Shown: positions 1-8,992 of the stretch, in pieces
Numbering within the stretch: position 1 is the first letter of the stretch
How the letters are laid out: every line of letters begins with the position of its first letter
Assembly (NCBI GenBank): GCA_947501265.1
Contig: CANMVY010000001.1
Span: 248,001 to 312,000 of the forward strand
Direction: 5' to 3'
DNA: 64,000 nucleotides
DNA from: Bacteroidota bacterium
GTDB taxonomy: Bacteria; Bacteroidota; Bacteroidia; UBA7662; CANHCV01
The notes under the pieces: model-generated
What the model saw: only the letters and a program-made list of their open reading frames with translations
What the model was told of the DNA's origin: nothing
Databases searched by the model: none
Position numbers and translations under genes: made by a program

Positions 1-403
1 GGTGAATTCTGAAATCCGCGCATCCGGTTACGAAAAGAAATTAATTGGAGGAATCGTTTTAACTGGCGGTGGTGCCATGTTGAAAAACCTAAAAGCCCTT
101 TTTGAATTGGAAACCGGATTCGACGTTCGCATCGGATCACCAGCCGAATTCCTCGCCAAAAACGACCGTTCGCTTCAACATCCCATGCACGCCACCGGCG
201 TTGGCTTGGTTCTTCAAGGAATTCGAAACAAGCGAACCGTTCTTACGGCACAGGTTGAAGATGAGGGCGTTACAGGTCAACCCATTTCTGTAACCCAGAA
301 GAACGATCCTCCACGCGGTCCATTCTATCAAAAGATTCTTGCCGGATTCAAAAAAATCCAAGGAATGTTGGGAGAAGATGAGGAAGACTACAACGATCGT
401 TAA
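1..403 (+). CDS. ftsA: Cell division protein FtsA, C-terminal part (5' end outside window)
   Basis: GGIVLTGGGAMLKNLKALFELETGFDVRIGSP is typical of the FtsA C-terminus; directly upstream of ftsZ. Confidence 0.9.
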   Translation, partial: VNSEIRASGYEKKLIGGIVLTGGGAMLKNLKALFELETGFDVRIGSPAEFLAKNDRSLQHPMHATGVGLVLQGIRNKRTVLTAQVEDEGVTGQPISVTQKNDPPRGPFYQKILAGFKKIQGMLGEDEEDYNDR

Positions 404-518
404 TGCAAATTGTTGAAAAAATATGCATAATCAACCTGTTGGTTACCTTTTGAAATCGACGTTCTATCTCGATTTTTGTAGAGGTCGCAACAGGTCCACC
501 ACTTAACACTTTAACAAC

Positions 519-2204
519 TTGGAAAACAATAACTTTATGTTTGATTTACCCACTTCTCGCCCCAAAATTATCAAAGTCATTGGTGTTGGTGGCGGTGGAA
601 GTAATGCTGTTTCGGCCATGTTTCAACAAGGAATCAAAGATGTTGACTTTTTGGTTTGCAATACCGATGCTCAACACTTGGACGCTTGCCCGATACCTCA
701 GAAGTTAATTCTGGGCCCAAGTTTAACCGAGGGAATGGGCGCAGGTTCCATCCCCGCGGTTGGAGAACAAGCGGCTTTGGAAACGTTGAACGACATCAAT
801 TCGATGATTGGCACGGAAACCAAAATGGTTTTCATTGCAGCCGGAATGGGCGGAGGTACCGGAACAGGTGCTGCTCCGATCATTGCCGAAGAATGCCAAA
901 AAGCTGGAATTCTCACCGTAGGAATTGTAACCATGCCCTTCAAATTTGAAGGACCACGTCGAAGAAAACAAGCAGAAGAAGGTTTAAAGTCTTTGGCCAA
1001 ACATTTGGATTGTTTGATCGTGGTTTCCAACGACCGTGTGATGGAAATTTATGGAGAGTTGTCCTACTCCAACGCTTTTGCCAACGCTGATTTGGTTTTA
1101 ACCAATGCAGCAAAATCCATTGCAGAAATCATTACCGTTCGAGGAATCATCAACGTGGATTTCAAAGATGTTGAAACGGTGATGCGCAACAGTGGAAAGG
1201 CTGTCATGGGAACCGGTTCGGCAGAAGGAAACGATCGCGCTATTCGTGCTACCGAAGCTGCATTGCGTTCTCCTTTGTTGAACGACACCGATATTTCCGA
1301 CGCTCGTTACGTATTGTTGAACATTACATCCGGTGGAAAAGAAATCACCATGAATGAAATCAGCGAAGTTACCGATTACATTCAAGATTATGCTGGAAAC
1401 AATGCAGATTTGATTTGGGGAACCTGCGTAGATCCAAACATGGGCGATAAAGTACAAATCACTGTCATTGCTACCGGCTTTAGCGGAGAAAAAGGAAATA
1501 TGTTGGCCGATCACATCAACGAACCCGTAAAAAAGGAAGTGATTGATTTGAATGGAGGTCGTGTGCAACAAGTAACGGTGAATCCGGTTGTTGCAACAGT
1601 ATTCGAAGCTCCCAAAACCATTCAACCGGAATCCTTTTCTTCTCCTGAAAACAAAGTTGTGGTTCCTCTTGAAAAACAAGAACCAATTTCTGTTCAGGAA
1701 AATGAAAATACCATCGTTTTTGAATTTTCACCCTCAGTTTCAGCACCTGAACCCATCACTCCAGAACAATTCTTTCATCCAGAAGCTGCCTCAGTAGATT
1801 TACCTCAAGCTGAATCATCCCCAATCTTGGCTTCCGAAATGGGAGGTATTAATCATTCCGAAGAATTTCAAGAAGAAGATCATGGCTGGAAAGTTTACGA
1901 AAAACAAGCATCAGATACCATTAGTGTGATGGGCACCCGTTCCGTACATCCCGGAAACGACGCAACATCTTCCCCAAATCAACACCGGGCCGATACCCTA
2001 CGTGGGTTATCCATGATGCAACATTTCGATTTAAAACAAGTGATTGAAATGGAAAATACCCCGGCCTACCAAAGAACCGGACTTGAATTGGATCCGACAC
2101 CACATTCTTCGGAAAGTGCTGCTTCACGCTTTACTGTGAATGCTCAAGGCGAAGGAATTACTATCCGTCCTCATAATCCATTCTTACACGATAATGTGGA
2201 TTAA
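519..2204 (+). CDS. ftsZ: Cell division protein FtsZ
   Basis: IKVIGVGGGGSNAV, AAGMGGGTGTGAAP, long C-terminal linker and LHDNVD end; TTG start giving MENNNFMFDLP (alternative ATG at 537). Confidence 0.97.
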   Translation: MENNNFMFDLPTSRPKIIKVIGVGGGGSNAVSAMFQQGIKDVDFLVCNTDAQHLDACPIPQKLILGPSLTEGMGAGSIPAVGEQAALETLNDINSMIGTETKMVFIAAGMGGGTGTGAAPIIAEECQKAGILTVGIVTMPFKFEGPRRRKQAEEGLKSLAKHLDCLIVVSNDRVMEIYGELSYSNAFANADLVLTNAAKSIAEIITVRGIINVDFKDVETVMRNSGKAVMGTGSAEGNDRAIRATEAALRSPLLNDTDISDARYVLLNITSGGKEITMNEISEVTDYIQDYAGNNADLIWGTCVDPNMGDKVQITVIATGFSGEKGNMLADHINEPVKKEVIDLNGGRVQQVTVNPVVATVFEAPKTIQPESFSSPENKVVVPLEKQEPISVQENENTIVFEFSPSVSAPEPITPEQFFHPEAASVDLPQAESSPILASEMGGINHSEEFQEEDHGWKVYEKQASDTISVMGTRSVHPGNDATSSPNQHRADTLRGLSMMQHFDLKQVIEMENTPAYQRTGLELDPTPHSSESAASRFTVNAQGEGITIRPHNPFLHDNVD

Positions 2205-2222
2205 TTTATAAAGATGAAACCC

Positions 2223-2259
2223 AATAAAAAAGCCCCGACGATGTCGGGGCTTTTTTATT
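2223..2259. terminator. Bidirectional intrinsic terminator between ftsZ and tRNA-Leu
   Basis: Perfect 17-bp inverted repeat aataaaaaagccccgac-gat-gtcggggcttttttatt with A/T flanks. Confidence 0.93.
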
Positions 2260-2345
2260 GGTGCCCAGAACAAGACTCGAACTTGCACATCCGTAAGGAA
2301 ACCACCCCCTCAAAGTGGCGTGTCTACCAATTTCACCATCTGGGC
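2259..2345 (-). tRNA. tRNA-Leu (anticodon GAG), CCA encoded
   Basis: Reverse strand GCCCAGATGGTGAAATTGGTAGACACGCCACTTTGAGGGGGTGG...GTTCGAGTC...TCTGGGCACCA; acceptor stem GCCCAGA/TCTGGGC, class II variable arm, anticodon loop TTGAGGG. Confidence 0.95.
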
Positions 2346-2393
2346 AACGGGAGCGCAAATATACAAAGACGTTTTGAAAAAGAAAGAAGGAAA

Positions 2394-2483
2394 TCAGCGA
2401 ATAAATAAAAACCAAATGATGCACACCAAGGTGTAAAAAATGATCATGAAAATGAAAAATTTAGACTTAAAGAATCTAAACAT
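2394..2483 (-). CDS. Small membrane peptide, 29 aa (MFRFFKSKFFIFMIIFYTLVCIIWFLFIR), not in ORF track
   Basis: Open ATG..TGA frame; basic N-terminus then continuous hydrophobic helix; TAnnTTTG box on same strand at 2506-2513. Confidence 0.55.
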   Translation of the reverse strand: MFRFFKSKFFIFMIIFYTLVCIIWFLFIR

Positions 2484-2552
2484 GTTGATTAGTTAATTAC
2501 AAAGTCAAAAGTAACCAAAATTGCGTTATTTTTGATTTATTATCAACTCAAA

Positions 2553-4601
2553 ATGAAAAAAATTCTGACATTCCTTTTTGGATTGCTTTTTATTCATCTC
2601 GGTGCTCAAAACTTTTCAGGTAGTGGAGGAGCCATTACCGATAACCAACAGCCATCTTTTTTCCCTCTTACCATTCAAGGAATTGCAAATCGGATTGATT
2701 CTTCGTTCGGAATACAGCAACTTTGCTTCAACATCACCCATGCTCGAGCCAACGATTTGGAAATAAAATTAGAATCCCCAGATGGCTCGATCATCACCTT
2801 AGCATCTCGTTTGGGAAACCCAACTTCTCAAAACTTTTCATCAACGTGCTTTCGTGGAAGCTCTCCCAATAGCATTCGTACCGCAATCGCTCCATTCACA
2901 GGCACATTTCGCCCGTTCGAAATGCTGGGAGCTTTTAATAACGGACAAAATCCGAACGGAACATGGAAACTTTGGGTGACCGATTTGGTTACCGGGGTCA
3001 CTGGTAGCGTATCCAGTTGGACGTTGTCCTTTTCAGGGACGTCACCAGCCATTCCCGAATTACCCTATTCCAACCTTCCGATCATTAAAATCAATACGGG
3101 CGGGCAAACCATTGTAGACGAGCCCAAAAGACGCGTAGCCATGGAATACGTGATGGATTCGGCAGGAGGAAACACCTATCCGTACCGCTCTGCTTCCAAA
3201 TTCAAAGGAACCATTGGTATCGAATTCCGGGGCTCATCTTCCCAAGGATTTCCCAAGAAAAGCTATGGATTTGAAACATGGGATGTAACATTGAACGATT
3301 CCGATGTTGCTTTCCCAGGTTTTCCAGCCGAATCCGACTGGATCCTCAATGCCAACTATACCGATAAGTCGTTGTTGCGAAATGTTTTTACGTACGACAT
3401 GGCCAGAAAGATGGGTTGGTATGCACCAAGAACCCAATTCGTTGAGTTGATCATCGATGACAAATACCAAGGGATTTACATTTTGATGGAGAAAATCAAG
3501 AAAAACAACGACCGGGTCGATATTGCCACCATGAAAGCAACCGACACCTCGGCCATTGAAATCACGGGAGGATACATTTTCAAAATTGATAAAACAACCG
3601 GAAGCGGTTCCGGAAACGGGTGGAATTCTAACTTCCGGTCACCGAGCAGCAATAAAGTCATTTCCTTTCAACCGGAATACCCCGATGCCGATTCCATCAC
3701 CCCGCTTCAGAAACAATACCTCATTCGGTACGTCGATTCTTTTGAACGTGCCTTGGCCGGCCCCAACTTCATGGATTCGGCTTTGGGATGGAGAAAATTC
3801 GCCGACGAGGCATCGTTTATCGATTATTTTCTACTCAATGAATTGGCGAAAAACGTAGATGGCCTCCGAATTTCTACCTATTTACACAAACATAAAATCA
3901 CGAATAAAAAGGGGAAATTGGTCATGGGGCCGGTTTGGGATTACGACATTGCCTACCGAAATGCCGATTATTGCGACGGCGACAATTTAACGGGTTGGGC
4001 CTACAATTTCAATTTGGTTTGTGGCACTGATGGCATGCAAGTTCCGTTTTGGTGGTCGAGATTGGTGCAAGACACCGCATTCACGACCCATTTGCGTTGC
4101 CGATATGATCGCTTAAGATCTGGCTATTGGAGCAACGCATCCCTTAACCGTTGGGTAGATTCGATGGCAACCGTTTTGAGCCCAAGCAAAACCCGTAATT
4201 TCAACAAGTGGCCCATCCTTGGAGTTTATGTGTGGCCCAATCCAAGTCCCATTCCATCCACCTATGCCGGTGAAATTGCCAATTTTAAAAGCAATCTTTC
4301 CTCTCGCTTGAATTGGTTGGATGCCAATATTCCCGGACAATGCTGGGGAATTCCTTTGACCAATGAAGAAGAAAAGGTTGGGCCCGCTCAAATTTATCCC
4401 AATCCTGCCAACAACCAAGTCTTGGTAGTCCTTTCAAAATCCGTAAATCAGTTGGAATGGTTCAACTTGGCCGGTCAAAAAATCATGGCTATTCCTACCC
4501 AAGGAGTTTTGCAATTGTCGGTTTCTACCGCGCAACTGCCGAACGGGATCTATTGGTTGAAAATGGGAAATGAGGTTCGAAAAGTGGTTATTCAACATTA
4601 A
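2553..4601 (+). CDS. CotH kinase family protein with N-terminal P-domain-like region and T9SS type A C-terminal sorting domain
   Basis: Signal peptide MKKILTFLFGLLFIHLGAQ; CotH-like GTIGIEFRGSSSQGFPKKSYGFETWD; C-term IYPNPANNQVLV...LPNGIYWLKM. Confidence 0.85.
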   Translation: MKKILTFLFGLLFIHLGAQNFSGSGGAITDNQQPSFFPLTIQGIANRIDSSFGIQQLCFNITHARANDLEIKLESPDGSIITLASRLGNPTSQNFSSTCFRGSSPNSIRTAIAPFTGTFRPFEMLGAFNNGQNPNGTWKLWVTDLVTGVTGSVSSWTLSFSGTSPAIPELPYSNLPIIKINTGGQTIVDEPKRRVAMEYVMDSAGGNTYPYRSASKFKGTIGIEFRGSSSQGFPKKSYGFETWDVTLNDSDVAFPGFPAESDWILNANYTDKSLLRNVFTYDMARKMGWYAPRTQFVELIIDDKYQGIYILMEKIKKNNDRVDIATMKATDTSAIEITGGYIFKIDKTTGSGSGNGWNSNFRSPSSNKVISFQPEYPDADSITPLQKQYLIRYVDSFERALAGPNFMDSALGWRKFADEASFIDYFLLNELAKNVDGLRISTYLHKHKITNKKGKLVMGPVWDYDIAYRNADYCDGDNLTGWAYNFNLVCGTDGMQVPFWWSRLVQDTAFTTHLRCRYDRLRSGYWSNASLNRWVDSMATVLSPSKTRNFNKWPILGVYVWPNPSPIPSTYAGEIANFKSNLSSRLNWLDANIPGQCWGIPLTNEEEKVGPAQIYPNPANNQVLVVLSKSVNQLEWFNLAGQKIMAIPTQGVLQLSVSTAQLPNGIYWLKMGNEVRKVVIQH

Positions 4602-4636
4602 ACAAAAAGCCCCGAATTTCTTCGGGGCTTTTTGTT
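4601..4636. terminator. Bidirectional intrinsic terminator
   Basis: Perfect 16-bp inverted repeat aacaaaaagccccgaa-tttc-ttcggggctttttgtt, overlapping the stop codons of both convergent genes. Confidence 0.93.
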
Positions 4637-5219
4637 ATTTCATCATCATCCTTTGCAAATACTTTCCAAGGATATCAAATTCCAAATTAACCGAATCGCC
4701 CACTTTTAACGAGTGAAAATTGGTATGTTCGTAGGTATAGGGAATAATAGCCACTGAAAATCCATGAAGGGTTGAATCAACCACGGTCAAACTAACTCCA
4801 TTCACGGTAATGCTGCCTTTGGGAACTGTCATCATTTCGGGCTTGTTCTCGTGCTCGAATCGAAAACGCCAACTGCCGCCGTCATCGTTTACCTCAACAC
4901 ATTTACCCAATCCATCCACGTGCCCTTGAACCCAATGCCCGTCTAACCGATCGCCCATTTTCAAACAACGTTCCAAATTAACCATCGTTCCAACGGCCCA
5001 ATCGCCCAAGTTGGTCTTCAACAAGGTTTCACGAATGGCCGTTACCCGGTGCGCACTTCCCTTTACCTCCACCACGGTGAGGCAAGCTCCGTTGTGCGCA
5101 ACCGATTGGTCGATTTTTAACTCGGATGAAAAGGATGATTCAATCCAAAAATCGACATTCTGTTCGTTTTCCATGCGGCCCACAACGGTGCCCATGGCTT
5201 CCACAATCCCTGTAAACAT
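4635..5219 (-). CDS. ribE: Riboflavin synthase alpha subunit
   Basis: MFTGIVEAMGTV start, two lumazine-binding repeats, GSITVNGVSLTV. Confidence 0.95.
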   Translation of the reverse strand: MFTGIVEAMGTVVGRMENEQNVDFWIESSFSSELKIDQSVAHNGACLTVVEVKGSAHRVTAIRETLLKTNLGDWAVGTMVNLERCLKMGDRLDGHWVQGHVDGLGKCVEVNDDGGSWRFRFEHENKPEMMTVPKGSITVNGVSLTVVDSTLHGFSVAIIPYTYEHTNFHSLKVGDSVNLEFDILGKYLQRMMMK

Positions 5220-5234
5220 GGTGGTAATTTTCTG

Positions 5235-5242
5235 CAAAAGTA
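5235..5242 (-). promoter_or_regulatory. Bacteroidota -7 box (TACTTTTG) of riboflavin synthase gene
   Basis: TAnnTTTG on minus strand 15 nt upstream of ATG. Confidence 0.6.
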
Positions 5243-5266
5243 GGGAATAACCCGCTCAACCGTTTG

Positions 5267-5274
5267 TATTTTTG
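5267..5274 (+). promoter_or_regulatory. -7 box TATTTTTG, 4 nt upstream of ATG (putative leaderless)
   Basis: TAnnTTTG motif directly before ATG 5279. Confidence 0.55.
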
Positions 5275-5278
5275 TTGA

Positions 5279-6124
5279 ATGAAATTGTATCCCATTTCTA
5301 CCGGAACCTTCAAGTTAGACGGTGGAGCCATGTTTGGTGTAGTGCCAAAAACGCTCTGGAACCGCCACAACCCTGCCGATGAAAACAATTTGTGCACTTG
5401 GGCCATGCGTTGTTTACTCATTGAAAACGGAAATCGATTGATGTTGGTAGATACCGGATTGGGAAGCAAACAAACCGAGAAATTTTTCAGTTATTACCAG
5501 CCCAACCGCGAGGAAAACCTTGAAAATTCGCTGAAGCAACTCGGGTTCCACCCTTCCGATATTACCGATGTGCTGCTTACCCATTTGCATTTCGACCATT
5601 GCGGAGGAGCCGTTAATCTGGAAAAAGATGGCACCCATTCCATTGCCTTCTCCCAAGCACAATATTGGGTTTCAAAAGGGCAATGGGAAACATCTCACCA
5701 ACCCAACCCCAGAGAAAAAGCTTCCTTTTTAGCCGAAAATTTCGATCCCATCCAAGCCTCAGGCCAACTTAACCTCATTGAAAATGCTTCTTCTTTGAAT
5801 TTTGATGGGGTTGATTTTATCACCGTGAACGGACATACCGAGCAAATGATTCTTCCTTTGGTAGAAATGAACGGACGCAAAGTTGTTTACCTAGCAGATC
5901 TGATGCCGTCCATCGACCACATCAATCCTTCTTGGGTAATGGCTTACGATATTCGTCCGCTCGACACGATGAAAGAGCGCCAATCGCTCATTGATAAAGC
6001 GATTAAAGAAGATTGGATCTTTTTTTTCGAACATGATGCTATAAACGAAGCCGCACTCCTTTCTACCAATGAAAACGGAAAGACCGTTTCTACCGCCACT
6101 ACCCTATCTGAAATATTCGGATGA
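5279..6124 (+). CDS. MBL-fold metallo-hydrolase
   Basis: LLTHLHFDHCGG metallo-beta-lactamase motif. Confidence 0.9.
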   Translation: MKLYPISTGTFKLDGGAMFGVVPKTLWNRHNPADENNLCTWAMRCLLIENGNRLMLVDTGLGSKQTEKFFSYYQPNREENLENSLKQLGFHPSDITDVLLTHLHFDHCGGAVNLEKDGTHSIAFSQAQYWVSKGQWETSHQPNPREKASFLAENFDPIQASGQLNLIENASSLNFDGVDFITVNGHTEQMILPLVEMNGRKVVYLADLMPSIDHINPSWVMAYDIRPLDTMKERQSLIDKAIKEDWIFFFEHDAINEAALLSTNENGKTVSTATTLSEIFG

Positions 6125-6816
6125 AACGGATCATCATTGCCCTCGATGGATTTAGCGCTTGCGGGAAAAGTACCCTTGCCAAAGATTTAGCCAAGAAGTT
6201 GCATTACAGTTATGTAGATTCTGGTGCCATGTACCGTGCTGTTACGCTCTATTTCATCGAAAACGGAATTTCCTTGGAAGACCCGATTGCCATTGAATCG
6301 GCTTTGAAAAACATCCACGTAGAATTTCACCGAAATCCAGAGACCAAAGCCAACGAAACCTGGTTAAATGGAGAAAACGTAGAACAACCCATTCGTAAAA
6401 TGGAAATTTCTAATTTGGTAAGTGAAGTGGCCGCCCTCAAATCAGTGCGACGTGAGATGGTAGCTCTTCAACGGAAAGCGGGAAAAAAACGCGGAATTGT
6501 AATGGATGGCCGAGACATCGGAAGCAACGTTTTTCCCGATGCCGAATTGAAAATTTTTCTCACCGCTCGTCCAGAGATTCGTGCCCAACGCCGTTACGAC
6601 GAATTGGTGGAAAAAGGAACGCCCGAAAGCATGGAAACAGTCGTCGAAAATTTGGCTCATCGCGATCATATCGACTCTACCCGGGAAGAGAATCCGTTGA
6701 TTCAATGCCACGATGCCCGGGTACTCGATAATTCAGATCTTTCCAAAGCCGAACAATTGGAAACCGTATTCCGCTGGGCCACCGAACTCAAAGAAACGAT
6801 TTCTCTCCTACCTTAG
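6121..6816 (+). CDS. cmk: (d)CMP kinase
   Basis: IIALDGFSACGKSTLAKDLAKKL P-loop, VDSGAMYRAVTLY, MDGRDIGSNVFPDAELKIFLTA. Confidence 0.95.
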   Translation: MKRIIIALDGFSACGKSTLAKDLAKKLHYSYVDSGAMYRAVTLYFIENGISLEDPIAIESALKNIHVEFHRNPETKANETWLNGENVEQPIRKMEISNLVSEVAALKSVRREMVALQRKAGKKRGIVMDGRDIGSNVFPDAELKIFLTARPEIRAQRRYDELVEKGTPESMETVVENLAHRDHIDSTREENPLIQCHDARVLDNSDLSKAEQLETVFRWATELKETISLLP

Positions 6817-6826
6817 TTTTCCATCC

Positions 6827-8992
6827 GTGAAAACACTCCTCTATTTCTGCCAATATTTTCCCTTTGGTCAACGTGAACCACTAGCCCAAACCGAAATATT
6901 TCAGCTCGCACCCCACTTTGAAAAAATCCTCATCATCCCATTTTTTCGAGAAGAAGGAGAAAGGCCCATTCCCGAAAACGCCGAAGTTCATTGGTTTGAA
7001 AAATCTACCCGATCTTGGAATACACCCAAAACCTGCAACACCCATCAAGCATCCCAAAACATTCTGAAAAGAATTCCAGAAATTGGACCAATTGATCAAT
7101 GGAATCTGGAATTTGCTCGAAAATGGAGAGCAGCTAGAATTCATGCCGAACGGTTGATGTTCGATTTGGACATTTCATCGGAAACCATCCTATATTCCCC
7201 GTGGATGAACCCTTGGGGGCCAACTTTATCCATCGTAAAAGAATACCTGCAGGAATTGAAGGTATTTCCACCGTTGTTTTTCCGTGCAAATGGAGCCGAT
7301 TTGTACCGCGAACGCATGACGGACGTTCAACGGAAATTTCAAGCGGTAACCTTGGAGCTCGCTACCCGAGTTTTCCCGGTTTCCAACCACGGAAGCGAGC
7401 ATTTGAAACATCATTATCCAAGGTATTCTTGGAAAATTGAAACGTCTTACCACGGGAATATCCCGCTGCAATTGTTTTATTCACCCGGAAACGAGAAACG
7501 CTGGCTAACGGTTTCTACCCTGCAACCTGTGAAACGGTTGGAACGAATTTTGGAATTGCTTTCGAAAGTAACCGAACCAACCGTTTGGACGCATCTTGGA
7601 GGTGAAGGAAAAGCGTTGGCAGCGTTGAAAAAACGCTGCGAAGCGTTGCCGCCTCACGTTAGCGTTGATTTTCGAGGACGAATGCGGCAAGGTGAAATTC
7701 TGGATGTTCTTCAAAACGAGCACTTCGATTTATTCCTAAACGTAAGCGATTCGGAAGGACTGCCCCTTTCGGCCGTTGAGGCCGCCCAAGCCGGCATTCC
7801 ACTGCTCCTCAGCGATGTGGGCGGCTCCAAAGAAATTCCGCATGCCCAAGTGCTACCCGTATCTCCATTTCTACCCGAGGTTTGGCTTTCGAAGATTCAC
7901 GAATTGCAAAACCAACCTTTGCAAGATCGTCAATTGATTCAATCGGGTGCGCAACAACGATTTGGATTGAAGAATTACAGCGAGTTTGCTCAAAAAATGC
8001 TCTTCGATGTTCAAGGAACGGTAGTGATCATGGACGATAATTTACCGGGATATTCCATCGCCAAAGCCCTCATCGATGCCGGAGTTGCACCATCAAAAAT
8101 AACGGTTATTCGGAAACGCGTAGGAAGAATGGAACAACTTTCCATTGCCGATTTCGATGCATCGATTGCCCCCAAACCGTGGATTTTATTCCCGCTCAAT
8201 GAAGGCCATTGGGAGGAAGCAAAAAAATGGAAAGAACGTGAACCTGATTCCATTCGATTAACGTTTGACCCAATAACGCGGAACGATTCTTTGCAGAAAC
8301 ACCTACAAAGAGAAAAAGTACAAAGGGCGGGAATTCCCACCGTTCCATTTCAATTGGTTGCCGAATTCAACATGGAACATTTCTCGTTTCCGTTGGTGGT
8401 TAAGCCTTCCAATAAAATGGAGGTAGACCGGAAGGCTGAGCGCTTGGTATTGATTGATTCGTTGAAAGATTGGGAAGAACAACGTCATCAATTCCAACCC
8501 ACTGATTTGGTAGAATCGTGGAAAAAAGGAGCTAAAGTAGCGGCCGTGGTAGGTTTCAGGGGCGAAGGTGCGGTAGAACAATTTTCGGCTTTTCGCCGGC
8601 GGTGCTACCCCGATGATTATACGGTTTTTTCAACGGTAGAAGTTTTGGAAAACGAGGAACTTCTACAATTATCTTCTCAAATTTTGGAACAAATACCGGT
8701 GAAAGGATTGTTAGAAATTGAATTTTTAGAAACGGAGAACGGTTTTGAATTTTTGGAATTGAATAACCGCGCTACCACCTGGATCGAAGCATGGCGATGG
8801 GCGGGCAAAAACGTAATTTTTCAAACCATTTTGTGGTCGCTTGGCAAACCAATCAACGTAACCTCAGAAAAAATGGGCAGCGGATGGTTGGTTCATCGAA
8901 AGCACGAATGGCTCAATTTAAAGCACAAACCCGACCAAGTTCGGTGGTTGGTGAGCCTTTACCTCAAAGGGAAAAAGGCAATGTGGATTTAA
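6827..8992 (+). CDS. Glycosyltransferase (GT4-like) fused to C-terminal ATP-grasp-like domain
   Basis: GTG start at VKTLLYF; GT4-like N-half (TVSTLQPVKRLERIL, SEGLPLSAVEAAQAGIPLLLSDVGGSKEI); ATP-grasp-like C-half (FPLVVKPSNKMEVDRKAERLV, GLLEIEFLETENGFEFLELNNRATTW). Confidence 0.75.
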   Translation: MKTLLYFCQYFPFGQREPLAQTEIFQLAPHFEKILIIPFFREEGERPIPENAEVHWFEKSTRSWNTPKTCNTHQASQNILKRIPEIGPIDQWNLEFARKWRAARIHAERLMFDLDISSETILYSPWMNPWGPTLSIVKEYLQELKVFPPLFFRANGADLYRERMTDVQRKFQAVTLELATRVFPVSNHGSEHLKHHYPRYSWKIETSYHGNIPLQLFYSPGNEKRWLTVSTLQPVKRLERILELLSKVTEPTVWTHLGGEGKALAALKKRCEALPPHVSVDFRGRMRQGEILDVLQNEHFDLFLNVSDSEGLPLSAVEAAQAGIPLLLSDVGGSKEIPHAQVLPVSPFLPEVWLSKIHELQNQPLQDRQLIQSGAQQRFGLKNYSEFAQKMLFDVQGTVVIMDDNLPGYSIAKALIDAGVAPSKITVIRKRVGRMEQLSIADFDASIAPKPWILFPLNEGHWEEAKKWKEREPDSIRLTFDPITRNDSLQKHLQREKVQRAGIPTVPFQLVAEFNMEHFSFPLVVKPSNKMEVDRKAERLVLIDSLKDWEEQRHQFQPTDLVESWKKGAKVAAVVGFRGEGAVEQFSAFRRRCYPDDYTVFSTVEVLENEELLQLSSQILEQIPVKGLLEIEFLETENGFEFLELNNRATTWIEAWRWAGKNVIFQTILWSLGKPINVTSEKMGSGWLVHRKHEWLNLKHKPDQVRWLVSLYLKGKKAMWI

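Noticed and set aside
1098-1679. 193-aa minus-strand ORF opposite ftsZ
   Set aside because: Antisense to a secure FtsZ frame; Cys/His/Asn-rich translation typical of shadow ORFs.
2206-2424. 72-aa minus-strand ORF over tRNA-Leu
   Set aside because: Runs through the tRNA and terminator; spurious. The 29-aa ORF at 2394-2483 is in a different frame and better placed.
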